The notes beneath the pieces are model-generated. The model did no database searches and had not been told where the DNA came from. It saw only the letters and a list, made by a program, of their open reading frames with translations. Source: Ruminococcus sp. HUN007 (GTDB lineage: Bacteria > Bacillota > Clostridia > Oscillospirales > Ruminococcaceae). Taken from it: a stretch of DNA of 64,000 nt. The translations under genes were made by a program, and so were the position numbers. Of the stretch, positions 35,997-46,936 are shown piece after piece (the stretch's first letter is position 1; the number at the start of each line of letters is the position of its first letter). Where the stretch lies: contig NZ_JOOA01000002.1 in NCBI RefSeq assembly GCF_000712055.1, positions 1,116,001 through 1,180,000 on the forward strand, written 5' to 3'.

Positions 35997-37968
35997 TTAC
36001 GTCAACCTCATTTTTATCTTAAACTGTTCGAGCATAAACTCGACTAAATCTTTCATTGCTTCACAAGAATTAAGCGCTTTTCTCATTTCTTTTATATAAG
36101 CTACAGCATTGCTGTTTTCAAGTTCCTGATTAGCTCTGTACATATAGTAACCGAAACGATGAAGATTAGGCAATACTTCAACATCATTTTCATCTAATAG
36201 TAATTCAGAATTATAAATATTAAGAACATAATCGCTTAAAAGCGAAATAAAGCGAATATATAATTCTTCTTTTTTATTATCATTCAAATCAAAGGTTTTT
36301 ATAGCAAGCCAGTTCATACATATCAGTAATAAACCGAAATCCTTTAATTGAACTGGTAAAGCTTTCAGGAATCCCATAATCAAGAACTATCTGTGCATAA
36401 TCATCATGGCAATTCAAGACAATCTGTAGATTATTTCTCAAATCAGATAAATCTATTTTATTGACAACGACGCTAATATCTACTTTGTGTTTTATGGCTA
36501 GATAGAATACTTCACTGTAATGTCCATTCCAAGATTCTATTTGTTCAATAAATTCAATTAGTTTTGAACTGAAGTCGTTATAATTTTGTATACTTACCAT
36601 ATACATTAATTTTGAAAAATTATCATCTAATCCACTCTCGGCTATATCGCTTGCAAACTTTTCTTTTTCTTCATCCTGTAACCAGTTATAAAATGCTTCT
36701 AAAGCATATAACATTACTGAATATTTCTCGTCATCATTTAATTCAATTATCTTTTCGTGATAATATACAATTCGACTATATTCCTTGCTTTCTGTACACA
36801 GTAATTTTATCGCTGATATAAACATCTGTGAATTTCGAACCTTCAATTGTAGAAAAATCAAGCTGATCTAATATATCAAAAGCATCGCTATATTTGCTTA
36901 GCTTTTTATAAATCATTATTAAATTGTAAGTACAAGTCTCAAAATCTGATTTTGTTAGACCAGCAATCGGATGTGTACACATTTCAAATTCATTAAGCTC
37001 GCCGTTTTTGTACTTTTCATAAAACTTAAAATAACGCTGAAATGCACTACATGCATCTTCGTACATATCAAGAGTACCCAGAATATTAGCTCTCAGGAAT
37101 TCGATTGCTACAGAAACGATATTACTATTCGCATCAATAAATACATTATAATACTCTTCGCACAAATCCAATGCATGTTTCCTGTCAACAGTCTGATAAT
37201 ACGAAATTGCCTGCATATAAATAACTTTTGAATAAAACAACTCACTATCAAGACGTACAATATCCAATGCTTCACATATATATTTCTCTCTTTCATCAGA
37301 AACTGAAGCATCTATTAAATGGCTAAGTAGCCTTAGATTTTTGGGATTTTTTCTCATATTCCATCCTCATAAGATTCAGATTTCTTATTCTTTTTTTCTC
37401 TTTTTGGTGATTGGATTCAAAACAATAACCTGTATGATGAAAAATGGTTGAAATATTGTAAAACGGATTTCTTATGGGTATAGTTTCGTGAATTGCTCCT
37501 TCAAAGAAACATGTCTCATCTAATTTTTGCAGCCTTGCTAAGCTAGAGTCAGCATAATTATCCAGCTTTAGATTTTGATAATTACGAACAATGATGTTCA
37601 CAGATCTATATTTTTGATTATCTTTATTTTTTAAGAAATTTAATAATTCTGAGCAATCATTATCCAAGTATTCATCAGCATCAATATACATATACCACTG
37701 ACCTGAAGCTTTTTTTATAGTTGAATTTCTCGCTTCAGCAAAATCATTTATCCATTCAAAATGATACACATTATCAGTATATTTTCTAGCGATTTCAACT
37801 GTAGAATCTGTTGAGCCAGTATCGGCAACAATCAACTCACATGGTATTGCATTCATTAACGGCTGAAGTGATTTCAGACATCTTTCCAGCACTTTTTTCT
37901 TCATTTTTTACTATCATTCCTATGGAAAGAATAATCTGTTTTTCTTTAGGTTCAGTATGTACTTTCAT
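35997..37968 (-). pseudogene. SunS-like family 2 glycosyltransferase with helical repeats, four +1 frameshifts (paired with flagellin 1)
   Basis: Homologous along its whole length to the intact 661-aa protein at 51467. ATG 37968 has GGAG upstream. The GT-A part (LSIGMIVKNEE, VADTGSTDSTVE, YIDADEYLDND) is followed by TPR-like repeats. Four frame breaks occur, all one extra A in the coding strand: T6 at 37893, T6 at 37347, TTT at about 36789, and T5 at 36296 (plus-strand T-runs). Removing each gives continuous homology. Either decayed, or a read-error/slippage gene. It would transfer sugar to flagellin or cap the first sugar. Confidence 0.8.
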
Positions 37969-37994
37969 TTCTCATATCTCCTATCGAAAAAATT

Positions 37995-38030
37995 TACAGG
38001 GCTACAGTGACGAAGCACCATAGCCCTGTA
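37995..38030 (-). terminator. Hairpin between flagellin 1 and its glycosyltransferase
   Basis: TACAGGGCTA pairs with TAGCCCTGTA; a similar stem lies between flagellin 2 and its glycosyltransferase at 51413-51445. It probably acts as a partial terminator so flagellin is made in excess of the enzyme. Confidence 0.7.
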
Positions 38031-38105
38031 TCCCTTTACCCTATATCATTTATTTAATCGTAGTTTATATTCCTTTTACTTGTCAGCTATAATCATAATG
38101 ATGAA

Positions 38106-39456
38106 TTACTGAAGAAGTGAAAGTACGTTCTGAGGCTGTGAATTAGCCTGTGCGAGCATAGACTGAGCAGCCTGAGCAATAACGTTCTTACTTGTATATT
38201 CCATCATTTCCTTAGCCATGTCTGTATCTAAGATACGTGACTTAGAAGCTGTTGTGTTTTCAGAAGCTGTAGTAAGGTTATTTACAGTGTGTTCAAGACG
38301 ATTCTGCTGAGCACCGAGTTTTTCCTCTCTGGTCAGATACATAATTTGATACCTGACGGATAGCATCAGCGGCTGCAGAAGCCTTGTTCTGATCTGAAAT
38401 ATCAACTGTGATACCATTATCATATGTAGCAGAAGCGTTAGCCTTTGTAGCGGCAACAGCATTCGTATCTGTTTCACCAGTAGCACCTGCAGTTTTATTC
38501 TGGAAACCGTTGATACCTGCAAGAAGTGTATCTGTATGGAAACTGCCAATCTGAACATTCATCTTATCAGCTGCTGTTGAAGATTCACCAATCTGCAATT
38601 TAATTCCTTCATTTTTAGCTAAATTGCCAGATGTTGAGTAAGTAAGATTAATGTTGATTTCACTGTATCCATTAATATTATTGCTAGAAGCATATTTATC
38701 GGCGTTTACTGCACTAGACACTAAATCATCGCCTGTAATACTTCCGGTTGCACTGTAAGAGTTGACAATAATATCGCCATTCTTATTAACCGCAAGAGTT
38801 ACTGAAGTCATATTTGTTGAGCCGGAAGCAGCGGCTGCTGCTTCTGCTGCTGCTTTAATCTTAGCAGTTAATTCATCCTTAGCGCTTCCACTAAGCTGAT
38901 CTAATGCTGTTGAGCCACTAATTGCTGCTGATGACGCATTATATCTCGGTGCGCCATTAGGTGCTTCATCACTAACAGAATAATGGTTACCAGTAGAATC
39001 ACTAGAAATAAGAACTTTTCCGTTTGATCCTAGATCTCCATTAAGAAGCTTCTTGCCATTAAAGTTTGCTGTAGTCGCCATTCTATCGATTTCACTACAG
39101 AGCTCATCCATTTCATTCTGAAGAGCCTTTCTATCTTCGCCCTCAAGAAGTCCGTTAGCAGACTTTTCAGCAAGTTCAGTCATTCTTGTAAGAATGTCAT
39201 GAGTTTCCTTCATGTAACCTTCAGCTGTCTGAATCATGTTAGCACCGTCTTCGCAGTTATCCTTAGCTGTATCAAGAGCCTTGATCTGATTCTTCATCTT
39301 CTCTGTAATAGCGAGACCTGAAGCATCATCCTTAGCTGCGTTGATTCTAAAGCCGGACGCGAGTTTCTGCATGCCGCTCTGCTGAGCCTTTGAAGCGTTT
39401 GCTAATGAATTGTTGGCATTTATAGCTGCCATATTAGTTCTAACTACCATTCCCAT
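38106..39456 (-). pseudogene. fliC: Flagellin 1, single +1 frameshift near the C-terminus
   Basis: The N-terminal D0/D1 (MVVRTNMAAINANNSLANA, DDASGLAITEKMKNQIKAL) and C-terminal D1/D0 (RLEHTVNNLTTASENTTASKSRILDTDMAKEM) are present. The middle (about residues 150-340) is a long Ser/Thr/Ala-rich variable region, the likely glycan-bearing surface. The frame breaks at the T5 run 38319-38323 (A5 coding); one base less gives GKLGAQQNRLEHTV as in flagellin 2. Restored length 449 aa. Followed by a hairpin and the glycosyltransferase. Confidence 0.88.
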
Positions 39457-39528
39457 AATAATACCTCCATGTATTTAGGTCGTGCTCCTTGCAAAAATCT
39501 CGTTCTCTGAATTCATTTTCTATCCCTG

Positions 39529-39556
39529 ATATCGCTTTCAATCCCTGATGTTTTTA
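39529..39556 (-). promoter_or_regulatory. Sigma-28-type promoter of flagellin 1
   Basis: TAAA, 16-nt spacer, AGCGATAT on the minus strand, close to the TAAA-N15-GCCGATAT SigD consensus. The about 150-bp leader is almost identical to that of flagellin 2. A GGAGGT ribosome site precedes the ATG. Confidence 0.75.
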
Positions 39557-39599
39557 GCTGATTTACTTAAAACCCCGAAACCAGATAAATTTGAATTTG

Positions 39600-39890
39600 A
39601 TTGGTTTCCTTTTATTGAAAACCAACACTCAAGAGCTTTCGATTTTTGAGGAACGATTTGATTTTGAAGAAACATCCATGTTCCTTCGCGTATGTTTTGG
39701 TTTGTTTGACATCCGGTTCATCGTCATCCCGTGGGCCCTACGTTCAGCCTCTGAACTGTTTGTCAGTGTGTTTTTTGCTTACATCTTATATATCGACCGT
39801 TAAAGAGAAAGTTAAAGGGTTAACATTTCATAATTAAAAATGTGTTTTTCTGTGCATGATGCACAATTAAAGACTGTTTGAACGGCTGAA
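39600..39890. other. Intergenic stretch between flagellin 1 and the Rpn array
   Basis: No gene is seen in this stretch; short frames here lack ribosome sites. From about 39457 to 39600 it is the flagellin leader and promoter. The rest is AT-rich, with a TTAAAG repeat near 39800 and no clear element. Confidence 0.5.
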
Positions 39891-39952
39891 AACTATAAAT
39901 CCCGGAATTTCGTGAGTGATTTCTCAAAAATCCGGGATTAAGAATGTTTAAA

Positions 39953-40687
39953 TCAAAGCATAAGTGCTTTTCCAAGTGACTGGGCCATGGATTTTAGTAC
40001 GGATACATCGATTCCGGTGTATCTGATGATCTTTTCTGCGCATTCGCCGTCTTCGATCATGAGTTCTGCGATTTTCTGTTTTTCTTCTGCTTCAGCTTCC
40101 GCTCTGGCTCTTTCGTCTGAAAATAAGAATTCTTCATTAAGCATGGAATCAGCTCCTTTATTAGCTATATCATCTATTGAACTGTATATATGTTTCTCCA
40201 GATCCCGAATTATCGTGATCATCGTACTGTGTTCATCATTTGTTATTTTACCTGTTTCTTTTAGGCTGCGCAAAGTCGTGATTATATCCCTGCACATAGA
40301 TGTAAACTTTTCGAGAAATTCGTTTTTCTGTTCTTCAGAAAAGCTGCTGTACTTTTTTACACTGCCGTACAGTCTCAGGATCTGGAACGGCAGGAGGATC
40401 TCCATGTCGTTTGCGATCAGTTCCTGCGGGGTGTAGCCGAGTGAACGTACTGCGTGTACTGAGTATTCGATTTCCTGCTCATCCGGCAGGATCAGTTTTA
40501 TGTACAGTTTATCCTTGCTTTTATCTGTATCTTTCAGAAATACTACAGCCTGCTGCGGCATTTTGAATACTGCGTGGGAATCGTCGATTCGCTTGTATCC
40601 TTCTTCGTCACTGACAGCGTAGTTGAAAAGCCTGATGAGCATGTCATCGTAATACGCCTGGGCTTCAAGGTGGAAGCCAATTATCAT
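39953..40687 (-). CDS. Rpn-family nuclease-like protein, N-terminally truncated (array copy 1, type A)
   Basis: 244 aa starting MIIGFHLEAQAYYDD. Full-length copies have about 75 residues more (MNSPNKIYDLSFKRM... with the Asp-containing part of the PD-(D/E)XK core); here only the H-L-E-A-Q part of the core remains. Middle module type A (SMCRDIITTLRSLKETGKITNDEH), short Ala/Glu stalk, then IAELMIEDGECAEKIIRYTG and the shared tail SVLKSMAQSLGKALML. Catalysis is unlikely; it might act by dimerising with full copies. Confidence 0.7.
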   Translation of the reverse strand: MIIGFHLEAQAYYDDMLIRLFNYAVSDEEGYKRIDDSHAVFKMPQQAVVFLKDTDKSKDKLYIKLILPDEQEIEYSVHAVRSLGYTPQELIANDMEILLPFQILRLYGSVKKYSSFSEEQKNEFLEKFTSMCRDIITTLRSLKETGKITNDEHSTMITIIRDLEKHIYSSIDDIANKGADSMLNEEFLFSDERARAEAEAEEKQKIAELMIEDGECAEKIIRYTGIDVSVLKSMAQSLGKALML

Positions 40688-40750
40688 GAAATTAAATCCC
40701 GAAATTACGTGAATAAGTTTCTCACAATTCCGGGATTAAGAATGTTTAAA

Positions 40751-41587
40751 TCAGAGCATAAGTGCTTTTCCAAGTGACTGAGCCATGGATTTTAAAACCG
40801 AAAGATGAAGTCCAGTGTATTCCTCTATTTTTTCAGCTGACTCACCGTTCATGATCATCTTTTCAGCGAAATAACGATTTTTTTCATCTTCTTTTTCTTT
40901 AAGAATTCTAGCTGTTTGATCATCTTTTTCTTTAAGTAGTTTAGCTGTTTCAGCATCTTTTTCTTTAAGTAATTTGGTTGTTTCAGCGTCTTTTTCAGCT
41001 TTCATTCTTTCGCTCCAGAATAAGAATTCATCATTGATCATAGAATCAGCTCCTTTTGCTTTTATATCATTGTCAACCATACCATATATGTATTCTTCAA
41101 GATCGTGTATGATTTCTACCATTGCATAGTATTCGTCAGTTGTTACGTTCTTATCTTTCTTTAGTTTATGAAGTGTTTCAGCTATATCTTTGCACATCTG
41201 GGCAAACTTTTCGAGAAATTCGTTTTTCTGTTCTTCAGAAAAGCTGCTGTACTTTTTTACACTGCCGTACAGTCTCAGGATCTGGAACGGCAGCAGGATC
41301 TCCATGTCGTTTGCGATCAGTTCCTGCGGTGTGTAGCCGAGTGAACGCACTGCGTGTACTGAGTATTCGATTTCCTGCTCATCCGGAAGAATCAGTTTTA
41401 TGTACAGTTTATCCTTGCTTTTGTCTGTATCTTTCAGAAATACTACAGCCTGCTGCGGCATTTTGAATACTGCGTGGGAATCGTCGATTCGCTTGTATCC
41501 TTCTTCGTCACTGACAGCGTAGTTGAAGAGCCTGATGAGCATGTCATCATAATATGCCTGGGCTTCAAGGTGGAAGCCAATAATCAT
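40751..41587 (-). CDS. Rpn-family nuclease-like protein, N-terminally truncated (array copy 2, type B)
   Basis: 278 aa from the same internal start (MIIGFHLEAQ). Module type B (IAETLHKLKKDKNVTTDEYYAM, FLFWSERMKAE). Four 11-residue repeats of the K-E-K-D-A-E-T-A-K-L-L kind form a long stalk (33-bp DNA period). Tail as in the others. Nuclease core incomplete. Confidence 0.7.
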   Translation of the reverse strand: MIIGFHLEAQAYYDDMLIRLFNYAVSDEEGYKRIDDSHAVFKMPQQAVVFLKDTDKSKDKLYIKLILPDEQEIEYSVHAVRSLGYTPQELIANDMEILLPFQILRLYGSVKKYSSFSEEQKNEFLEKFAQMCKDIAETLHKLKKDKNVTTDEYYAMVEIIHDLEEYIYGMVDNDIKAKGADSMINDEFLFWSERMKAEKDAETTKLLKEKDAETAKLLKEKDDQTARILKEKEDEKNRYFAEKMIMNGESAEKIEEYTGLHLSVLKSMAQSLGKALML

Positions 41588-41650
41588 GAAATTAAATCCC
41601 GAAATTACGTGAATAAGTTTCTCACAATTCCGGGATTCAGATGGTTTAAA

Positions 41651-42550
41651 TCAAAGCATAAGTGCTTTTCCGAGTGACTGGGCCATGGATTTTAGTACGG
41701 ATACATCGATTCCGGTGTATCTGATGATCTTTTCTGCACATTCGCCGTCTTCGATCATGAGTTCTGCGATTTTCTGTTTCTCTTCATTTTCTACTTTAGC
41801 TATCTCAGCTTGCGCCTGTGCTTTAATCTCTGCTTTTTCAGCTTCCGCTTTTGCTTCAATTTCCGCTTTTTCGGCTTTAGCTTTTGCTTCAATTTCTGCT
41901 TTTTCGGCTTTAGCTTTTGCTTCAATTTCTGCTTTTTCGGCTTCCGCTTTTGCTCTTTCTTCCGCTCTGGCTCTTTCGTCTGAAAATAAAAATTCTTCAT
42001 TAAGCATAGAATCAGCTCCTTTATTAGCTATATCATCTATTGAACTGTATATATGTCTCTCCAGATCCCGAATTATCGTGATCATCGTACTGTGTTCATC
42101 ATTTGTTATCTTTCCTGTTTCTTTTAAGCTGCGCAAAGTCGTGATTATATCCCTGCACATAGATGTAAACTTTTCGAGAAATTCGTTTTTCTGTTCTTCA
42201 GAAAAGCTGCTGTATTTTTTTACACTGCCGTACAGTCTCAGGATCTGGAACGGCAGCAGGATCTCCATGTCGTTTGCGATCAGTTCCTGCGGGGTGTAGC
42301 CGAGTGAACGCACTGCGTGTACTGAGTATTCGATTTCCTGCTCATCCGGCAGGATCAGTTTTATGTACAGTTTATCCTTGCTTTTGTCTGTATCTTTCAG
42401 AAATACTACAGCCTGCTGCGGCATTTTGAATACTGCGTGGGAATCGTCGATTCTCCTGTATCCTTCTTCGTCACTGACAGCGTAATTGAAGAGCCTGATG
42501 AGCATGTCATCGTAATACGCCTGGGCTTCAAGGTGGAAGCCAATAATCAT
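41651..42550 (-). CDS. Rpn-family nuclease-like protein, N-terminally truncated (array copy 3, type A, long stalk)
   Basis: 299 aa, internal start as in its neighbours. Type A module and the longest stalk of the array: five 11-residue repeats of the A-E-K-A-E-I-E-A-K-A-K kind (33-bp DNA period). The hendecad spacing favours a right-handed coiled coil. The stalk links the core to the conserved C-terminal tail. Confidence 0.7.
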   Translation of the reverse strand: MIIGFHLEAQAYYDDMLIRLFNYAVSDEEGYRRIDDSHAVFKMPQQAVVFLKDTDKSKDKLYIKLILPDEQEIEYSVHAVRSLGYTPQELIANDMEILLPFQILRLYGSVKKYSSFSEEQKNEFLEKFTSMCRDIITTLRSLKETGKITNDEHSTMITIIRDLERHIYSSIDDIANKGADSMLNEEFLFSDERARAEERAKAEAEKAEIEAKAKAEKAEIEAKAKAEKAEIEAKAEAEKAEIKAQAQAEIAKVENEEKQKIAELMIEDGECAEKIIRYTGIDVSVLKSMAQSLGKALML

Positions 42551-42613
42551 GAAATTAAATCCCGAAATTACGTGAATAAGTTTCTCACAATTCCGGGATT
42601 CAGATGGTTTAAA

Positions 42614-43547
42614 TCAAAGCATAAGTGCTTTTCCGAGTGACTGAGCCATGGATTTTAGTACGGATACATCGATTCCGGTGTATCTGATGATCTTTTCTGC
42701 GCATTCGCCGTCTTCAATCATGAGTTCTGCGATTTTCTGTTTTTCTTCTGCTTCAGCTTCCGCTCTGGCTCTTTCGTCTGAAAATAAGAATTCTTCATTA
42801 AGCATGGAATCAGCTCCTTTATTAGCTATATCATCTATTGAACTGTATATATGTTTCTCCAGATCCCGAATTATCGTGATCATCGTACTGTGTTCATCAT
42901 TTGTTATCTTTCCTGTTTCTTTTAAGCTGCGCAAAGTCGTGATTATATCCCTGCACATAGATGTAAACTTTTCGAGAAATTCGTTTTTCTGTTCTTCAGA
43001 AAAAACTGCTGTACTTTTTTACACTCCCGTACAGTCTCAGGATCTGGAACGGCAGGAGGATCTCCATGTCGTTGGCGATCAGTTCCTGCGGGGTGTAGCC
43101 GAGTGAACGCACTGCATGTACTGAGTATTCGATTTCCTGCTCGTCCGGCAGGATCAGTTTTATGTACAGTTTATCCTTGCTTTTGTCTGTATCTTTCAGA
43201 AATACTACAGCCTGCTGCGGCATTTTGAATACTGCGTGGGAATCGTCGATTCGCCTGTATCCTTCTTCGTCACTGACAGCGTAATTGAAGAGCCTGATGA
43301 GCATGTCATCGTAATACGCCTGGGCTTCAAGGTGGAAGCGTTCACCGCATATTATAAAGTAGAGGTCTTTTTCATATACCTTCAGGTCTTTATTTACCGT
43401 GTTTGTATCCAGAAATGTTATTTCCGAATCCAGCGGAAAGCGCTTGCCGAATACCTTGTTTACGAATTTTACAAGCATTTTACCGGATAACCGGATCATT
43501 CTTTTGAATGACAGATCGTAGATCTTATTTGGACTATTCATAGTCAT
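42614..43547 (-). pseudogene. Rpn-family nuclease, full-length 5' end, frameshifted (array copy 4, type A)
   Basis: Start is better taken at ATG 43541 (M-N-S-P-N-K) with GAGGAG 8 nt upstream. It contains the complete N-terminal core: ITFLDTNTVNKDLKVYEKDLYF, then ERFHLEAQ, i.e. the Asp and E-x-Q of the Rpn PD-(D/E)XK site. The frame breaks at the A6 run 43000-43005 (A4 followed by G in intact copies), so the C-terminal third is out of frame. Own promoter upstream. Confidence 0.75.
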
Positions 43548-43588
43548 ATCTCCTCAATTATGATATATCTGTAATATATTACATCTGA

Positions 43589-43617
43589 ATTATATCATAT
43601 CAAGGATACAATGTCAA
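43589..43617 (-). promoter_or_regulatory. Sigma-A promoter of array copy 4
   Basis: TTGACA, 17-nt spacer, TATAAT on the minus strand: a perfect consensus. The 312-bp gap here is one of three near-identical leader blocks. Confidence 0.85.
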
Positions 43618-43859
43618 TAGAATCCATGTAATTTATTTCTATTATTTTTATATACAGCCATCATGTCCGGCCTTTTCTGCTTATATTATATCATCTGGAA
43701 AGGTGATTGGCAATAGGTTGTTATTGGCTAGTCCGGTTCTTCGGAGCCGTAATCTTGCTTTCAGAGCTTTATCTGTTGCCGGAAGCGAATTATTATAAAA
43801 TTAAATCCCGAAATTACGTGAATAAGTTTCTCACAATTCCGGGATTAAGATGGTTTAAA

Positions 43860-44726
43860 TCAGAGCATAAGTGCTTTTCCGAGTGACTGGGCCATGGATT
43901 TTAGTACGGATACATCGATTCCGGTGTATCTGATGATCTTTTCTGCACATTCGCCGTCTTCGATCATGAGTTCTGCGATTTTCTGTTTCTCTTCATTTTC
44001 CACTTTAGCTATCTCAGCTTGCGCCTGTGCTTTAATCTCTGCTTTTTCAGCTTCCGCTTTTGCTTCAATTTCCGCTTTTTCGGCTTTAGCTTTTGCTTCA
44101 ATTTCTGCTTTTTCGGCTTCCGCTTTTGCTCTTTCTTCCGCTCTGGCTCTTTCGTCTGAAAATAAAAATTCTTCATTAAGCATGGAATCAGCTCCTTTAT
44201 TAGCTATATCATCTATTGAACTGTATATATGTTTCTCCAGATCCCGAATTATCGTGATCATCGTACTGTGTTCATCATTTGTTATCTTTCCTGTTTCTTT
44301 TAAGCTGCGCAAAGTCGTGATTATATCCCTGCACATAACTGAAAACTTTTCTAGAAACTCGTTTTTCTGTTCTTCAGAAAAGCTGCTGTACTTTTTTACA
44401 CTGCCGTACAGTCTCAGGATCTGGAACGGCAGGAGTATCTCCATGTCGTTTGCGATCAGTTCCTGCGGTGTGTAGCCGAGTGAACGCACTGCATGTACTG
44501 AGTATTCGATTTTCTGCTCATCCGGCAGGATCAGTTTTATGTAAAGTTAATCCTTGCTTTTGTCTGTATCTTTCAGAAATACTACAGCCTGCTGCGGCAT
44601 TTTGAATACTGCGTGGGAATCATCGATTCGCCTGTATCCTTCTTCGTCGCTGACAGCGTAGTTGAAAAGCCTGATGAGCATGTCATCGTAATACGCCTGA
44701 GATTCAAGGTGGAAGCCAATTATCAT
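43860..44726 (-). pseudogene. Rpn-family nuclease-like gene, truncated and with a stop codon (array copy 5, type A)
   Basis: Starts at ATG 44726 like other truncated copies, but codon 60 is TAA (44547-44549; Lys in sisters), due to base changes, not an indel. A start further on (44489) could give only the C-terminal part. Type A module with four 11-residue repeats. Confidence 0.75.
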
Positions 44727-44789
44727 GAAATTAAATCCCGAAATTACGTGAATAAGTTTCTCACAATTCTGGGATTCAGATGGTTTAAA

Positions 44790-45560
44790 TCAAAGCATAA
44801 GTGCTTTTCCAAGTGATTGAGCCATGGATTTTAAAACCGAAAGATGAAGTCCAGTGTATTCCTCTATTTTTTCAGCAGACTCACCGTTCATGATCATCTT
44901 TTCAGCGAAATAACGATTTTTCTCATCTTCTTTTTCTTTAAGTAGCTTAGCAGTTTCGGCGTCTTTTTCAGCCTTCATTCTTTCGCTCCAGAATAAGAAT
45001 TCATCATTGATCATAGAATCAGCTCCTTTTGCTTTTATATCATTGTCAACCATACCATATATGTATTCTTCAAGATCGTGTATGATTTCTACCATTGCAT
45101 AGTATTCGTCAGTTGTTACGTTCTTATCTTTCTTTAGTTTATGAAGTGTTTCAGCTATATCTTTGCACATTTGGGCAAACTTTTCGAGAAATTTGTTTTT
45201 CTGTTCTTCAGAAAAGCTGCTGTATTTTTTTACACTGCCGTACAGTCTCAGAATCTGGAACGGCAGGAGGATCTCCATGTCGTTGGCGATCAGTTCCTGC
45301 GGGGTGTAGCCGAGTGAACGTACTGCGTGTACTGAGTATTCGATTTCCTGCTCGTCCGGCAGGATCAGTTTTATGTACAGTTTATCCTTGCTTTTATCTG
45401 TATCTTTCAGAAATACTACAGCCTGCTGCGGCATTTTGAATACTGCGTGGGAATCGTCGATTCGCTTGTATCCTTCTTCGTCACTGACAGCGTAATTGAA
45501 GAGCCTGATGAGCATGTCATCATAATATACCTGGGCTTCAAGGTGGAAGCCAATTATCAT
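44790..45560 (-). CDS. Rpn-family nuclease-like protein, N-terminally truncated (array copy 6, type B)
   Basis: 256 aa from MIIGFHLEAQVYYDD. Type B module, with just two stalk repeats (A-E-K-D-A-E-T-A-K-L-L and K-E-K-E-D-E-K-N-R-Y-F), the shortest type-B stalk in the array. Confidence 0.7.
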   Translation of the reverse strand: MIIGFHLEAQVYYDDMLIRLFNYAVSDEEGYKRIDDSHAVFKMPQQAVVFLKDTDKSKDKLYIKLILPDEQEIEYSVHAVRSLGYTPQELIANDMEILLPFQILRLYGSVKKYSSFSEEQKNKFLEKFAQMCKDIAETLHKLKKDKNVTTDEYYAMVEIIHDLEEYIYGMVDNDIKAKGADSMINDEFLFWSERMKAEKDAETAKLLKEKEDEKNRYFAEKMIMNGESAEKIEEYTGLHLSVLKSMAQSLGKALML

Positions 45561-45623
45561 GAAATTAAATCCCGAAATTACGTGAATAAGTTTCTCACAA
45601 TTCCGGGATTAAGAATGTTCAAA

Positions 45624-46619
45624 TCAGAGCATAAGTGCTTTTCCAAGTGACTGAGCCATGGATTTTAAAACCGAAAGATGAAGTCCAGTGTATTCCTCTA
45701 TTTTTTCAGCTGACTCACCGTTCATGATCATCTTTTCAGCGAAATAACGATTTTTTTCATCTTCTTTTTCTTTAAGAATTCTAGCTGTTTGATCATCTTT
45801 TTCTTTAAGTAACTTAGCAGTTTCGGCGTCTTTTTCAGCTTTCATTCTTTCGCTCCAGAATAAGAATTCATCATTGATCATAGAATCAGCTCCTTTTGCT
45901 TTTATATCATTGTCAACCATACCATATATGTATTCTTCAAGATCGTGTATGATTTCTACCATTGCATAGTATTCGTCAGTTGTTACGTTCTTATCTTTCT
46001 TTAGTTTATGAAGTGTTTCAGCTATATCTTTGCACATCTGGGCAAACTTTTCGAGAAATTCGTTTTTCTGTTCTTCAGAAAAACTGCTGTACTTTTTTAC
46101 ACTGCCGTACAGTCTCAGGATCTGGAACGGCAGGAGGATCTCCATGTCGTTTGCGATCAGTTCCTGCGGTGTATAGCCGAGTGAACGCACTGCATGTACT
46201 GAGTATTCGATTTCCTGTTCGTCCGGCAGGATCAGTTTTATGTACAGTTTATCCTTGCTTTTGTCTGTATCTTTCAGAAATACTACAGCCTGCTGCGGCA
46301 TTTTGAATACTGCGTGGGAATCGTCGATTCGCTTGTATCCTTCTTCGTCACTGACAGCGTAGTTGAAGAGCCTGATGAGCATGTCATCATAATACGCCTG
46401 GGCTTCAAGGTGGAAGCGTTCACCGCATATTATAAAGTAGAGGTCTTTTTCATATACCTTCAGGTCTTTATTTACCGTGTTTGTATCCAGAAATGTTATT
46501 TCCGAATCCAGCGGAAAGCGCTTGCCGAATACCTTGTTTACGAATTTTACAAGCATTTTACCGGATAACCGGATCATTCTTTTGAATGACAGATCGTAGA
46601 TCTTATTTGGACTATTCAT
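45624..46619 (-). CDS. Rpn-family nuclease, full length (array copy 7, type B)
   Basis: 331 aa from ATG 46619, GAGGAG 8 nt upstream. Only intact full-length gene of the array. Core: IYDLSFKRMIRL, ITFLDTNTVNKDLKVYEKD, ERFHLEAQAYYDDMLI (Asp plus E-x-Q). Then SLGYTPQELIANDMEILLPF, module B with three 11-residue repeats, and the shared tail. Rpn proteins are DNA nucleases that promote recombination; the class is also annotated as PD-(D/E)XK family transposase. Its own strong promoter is upstream. Confidence 0.88.
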   Translation of the reverse strand: MNSPNKIYDLSFKRMIRLSGKMLVKFVNKVFGKRFPLDSEITFLDTNTVNKDLKVYEKDLYFIICGERFHLEAQAYYDDMLIRLFNYAVSDEEGYKRIDDSHAVFKMPQQAVVFLKDTDKSKDKLYIKLILPDEQEIEYSVHAVRSLGYTPQELIANDMEILLPFQILRLYGSVKKYSSFSEEQKNEFLEKFAQMCKDIAETLHKLKKDKNVTTDEYYAMVEIIHDLEEYIYGMVDNDIKAKGADSMINDEFLFWSERMKAEKDAETAKLLKEKDDQTARILKEKEDEKNRYFAEKMIMNGESAEKIEEYTGLHLSVLKSMAQSLGKALML

Positions 46620-46666
46620 AGTCATATCTCCTCAATTATGATATATCTGTAATATATTACATCTGA

Positions 46667-46695
46667 ATTATATCATATCAAGGATACAATGTCAA
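46667..46695 (-). promoter_or_regulatory. Sigma-A promoter of array copy 7
   Basis: TTGACA, 17 nt, TATAAT (minus strand), identical to the other two leaders. The 306-bp gap is a duplicated leader block with no gene. Confidence 0.85.
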
Positions 46696-46936
46696 TAGAA
46701 TCCATGTAATTTATTTCTATTATTTTTATATACAGCCATCAGGACTGGCCTTTTCTGCTTATATTATATCATCTGGAAAGGTGATTGGCAATAGGTTGTT
46801 ATTGGCTATTCCGGTGCTTCTGAGCCGTAATCTTACTTTCAGAGTTTTGTCTGTTGCCGGAAGCGAATTATTATAAAATTAAATCCCGGAATTATGAGAG
46901 CGTTTCATCACAATTCCGGGATTCAGATGGTTTAAA

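Noticed and set aside
39591..39837. Two overlapping plus-strand frames between flagellin 1 and the Rpn array
   Set aside because: No ribosome site, no homology, and antisense to a regulatory leader.
41122..41466. Plus-strand frames repeated across the Rpn array
   Set aside because: They recur only because they are antisense to the duplicated Rpn genes.
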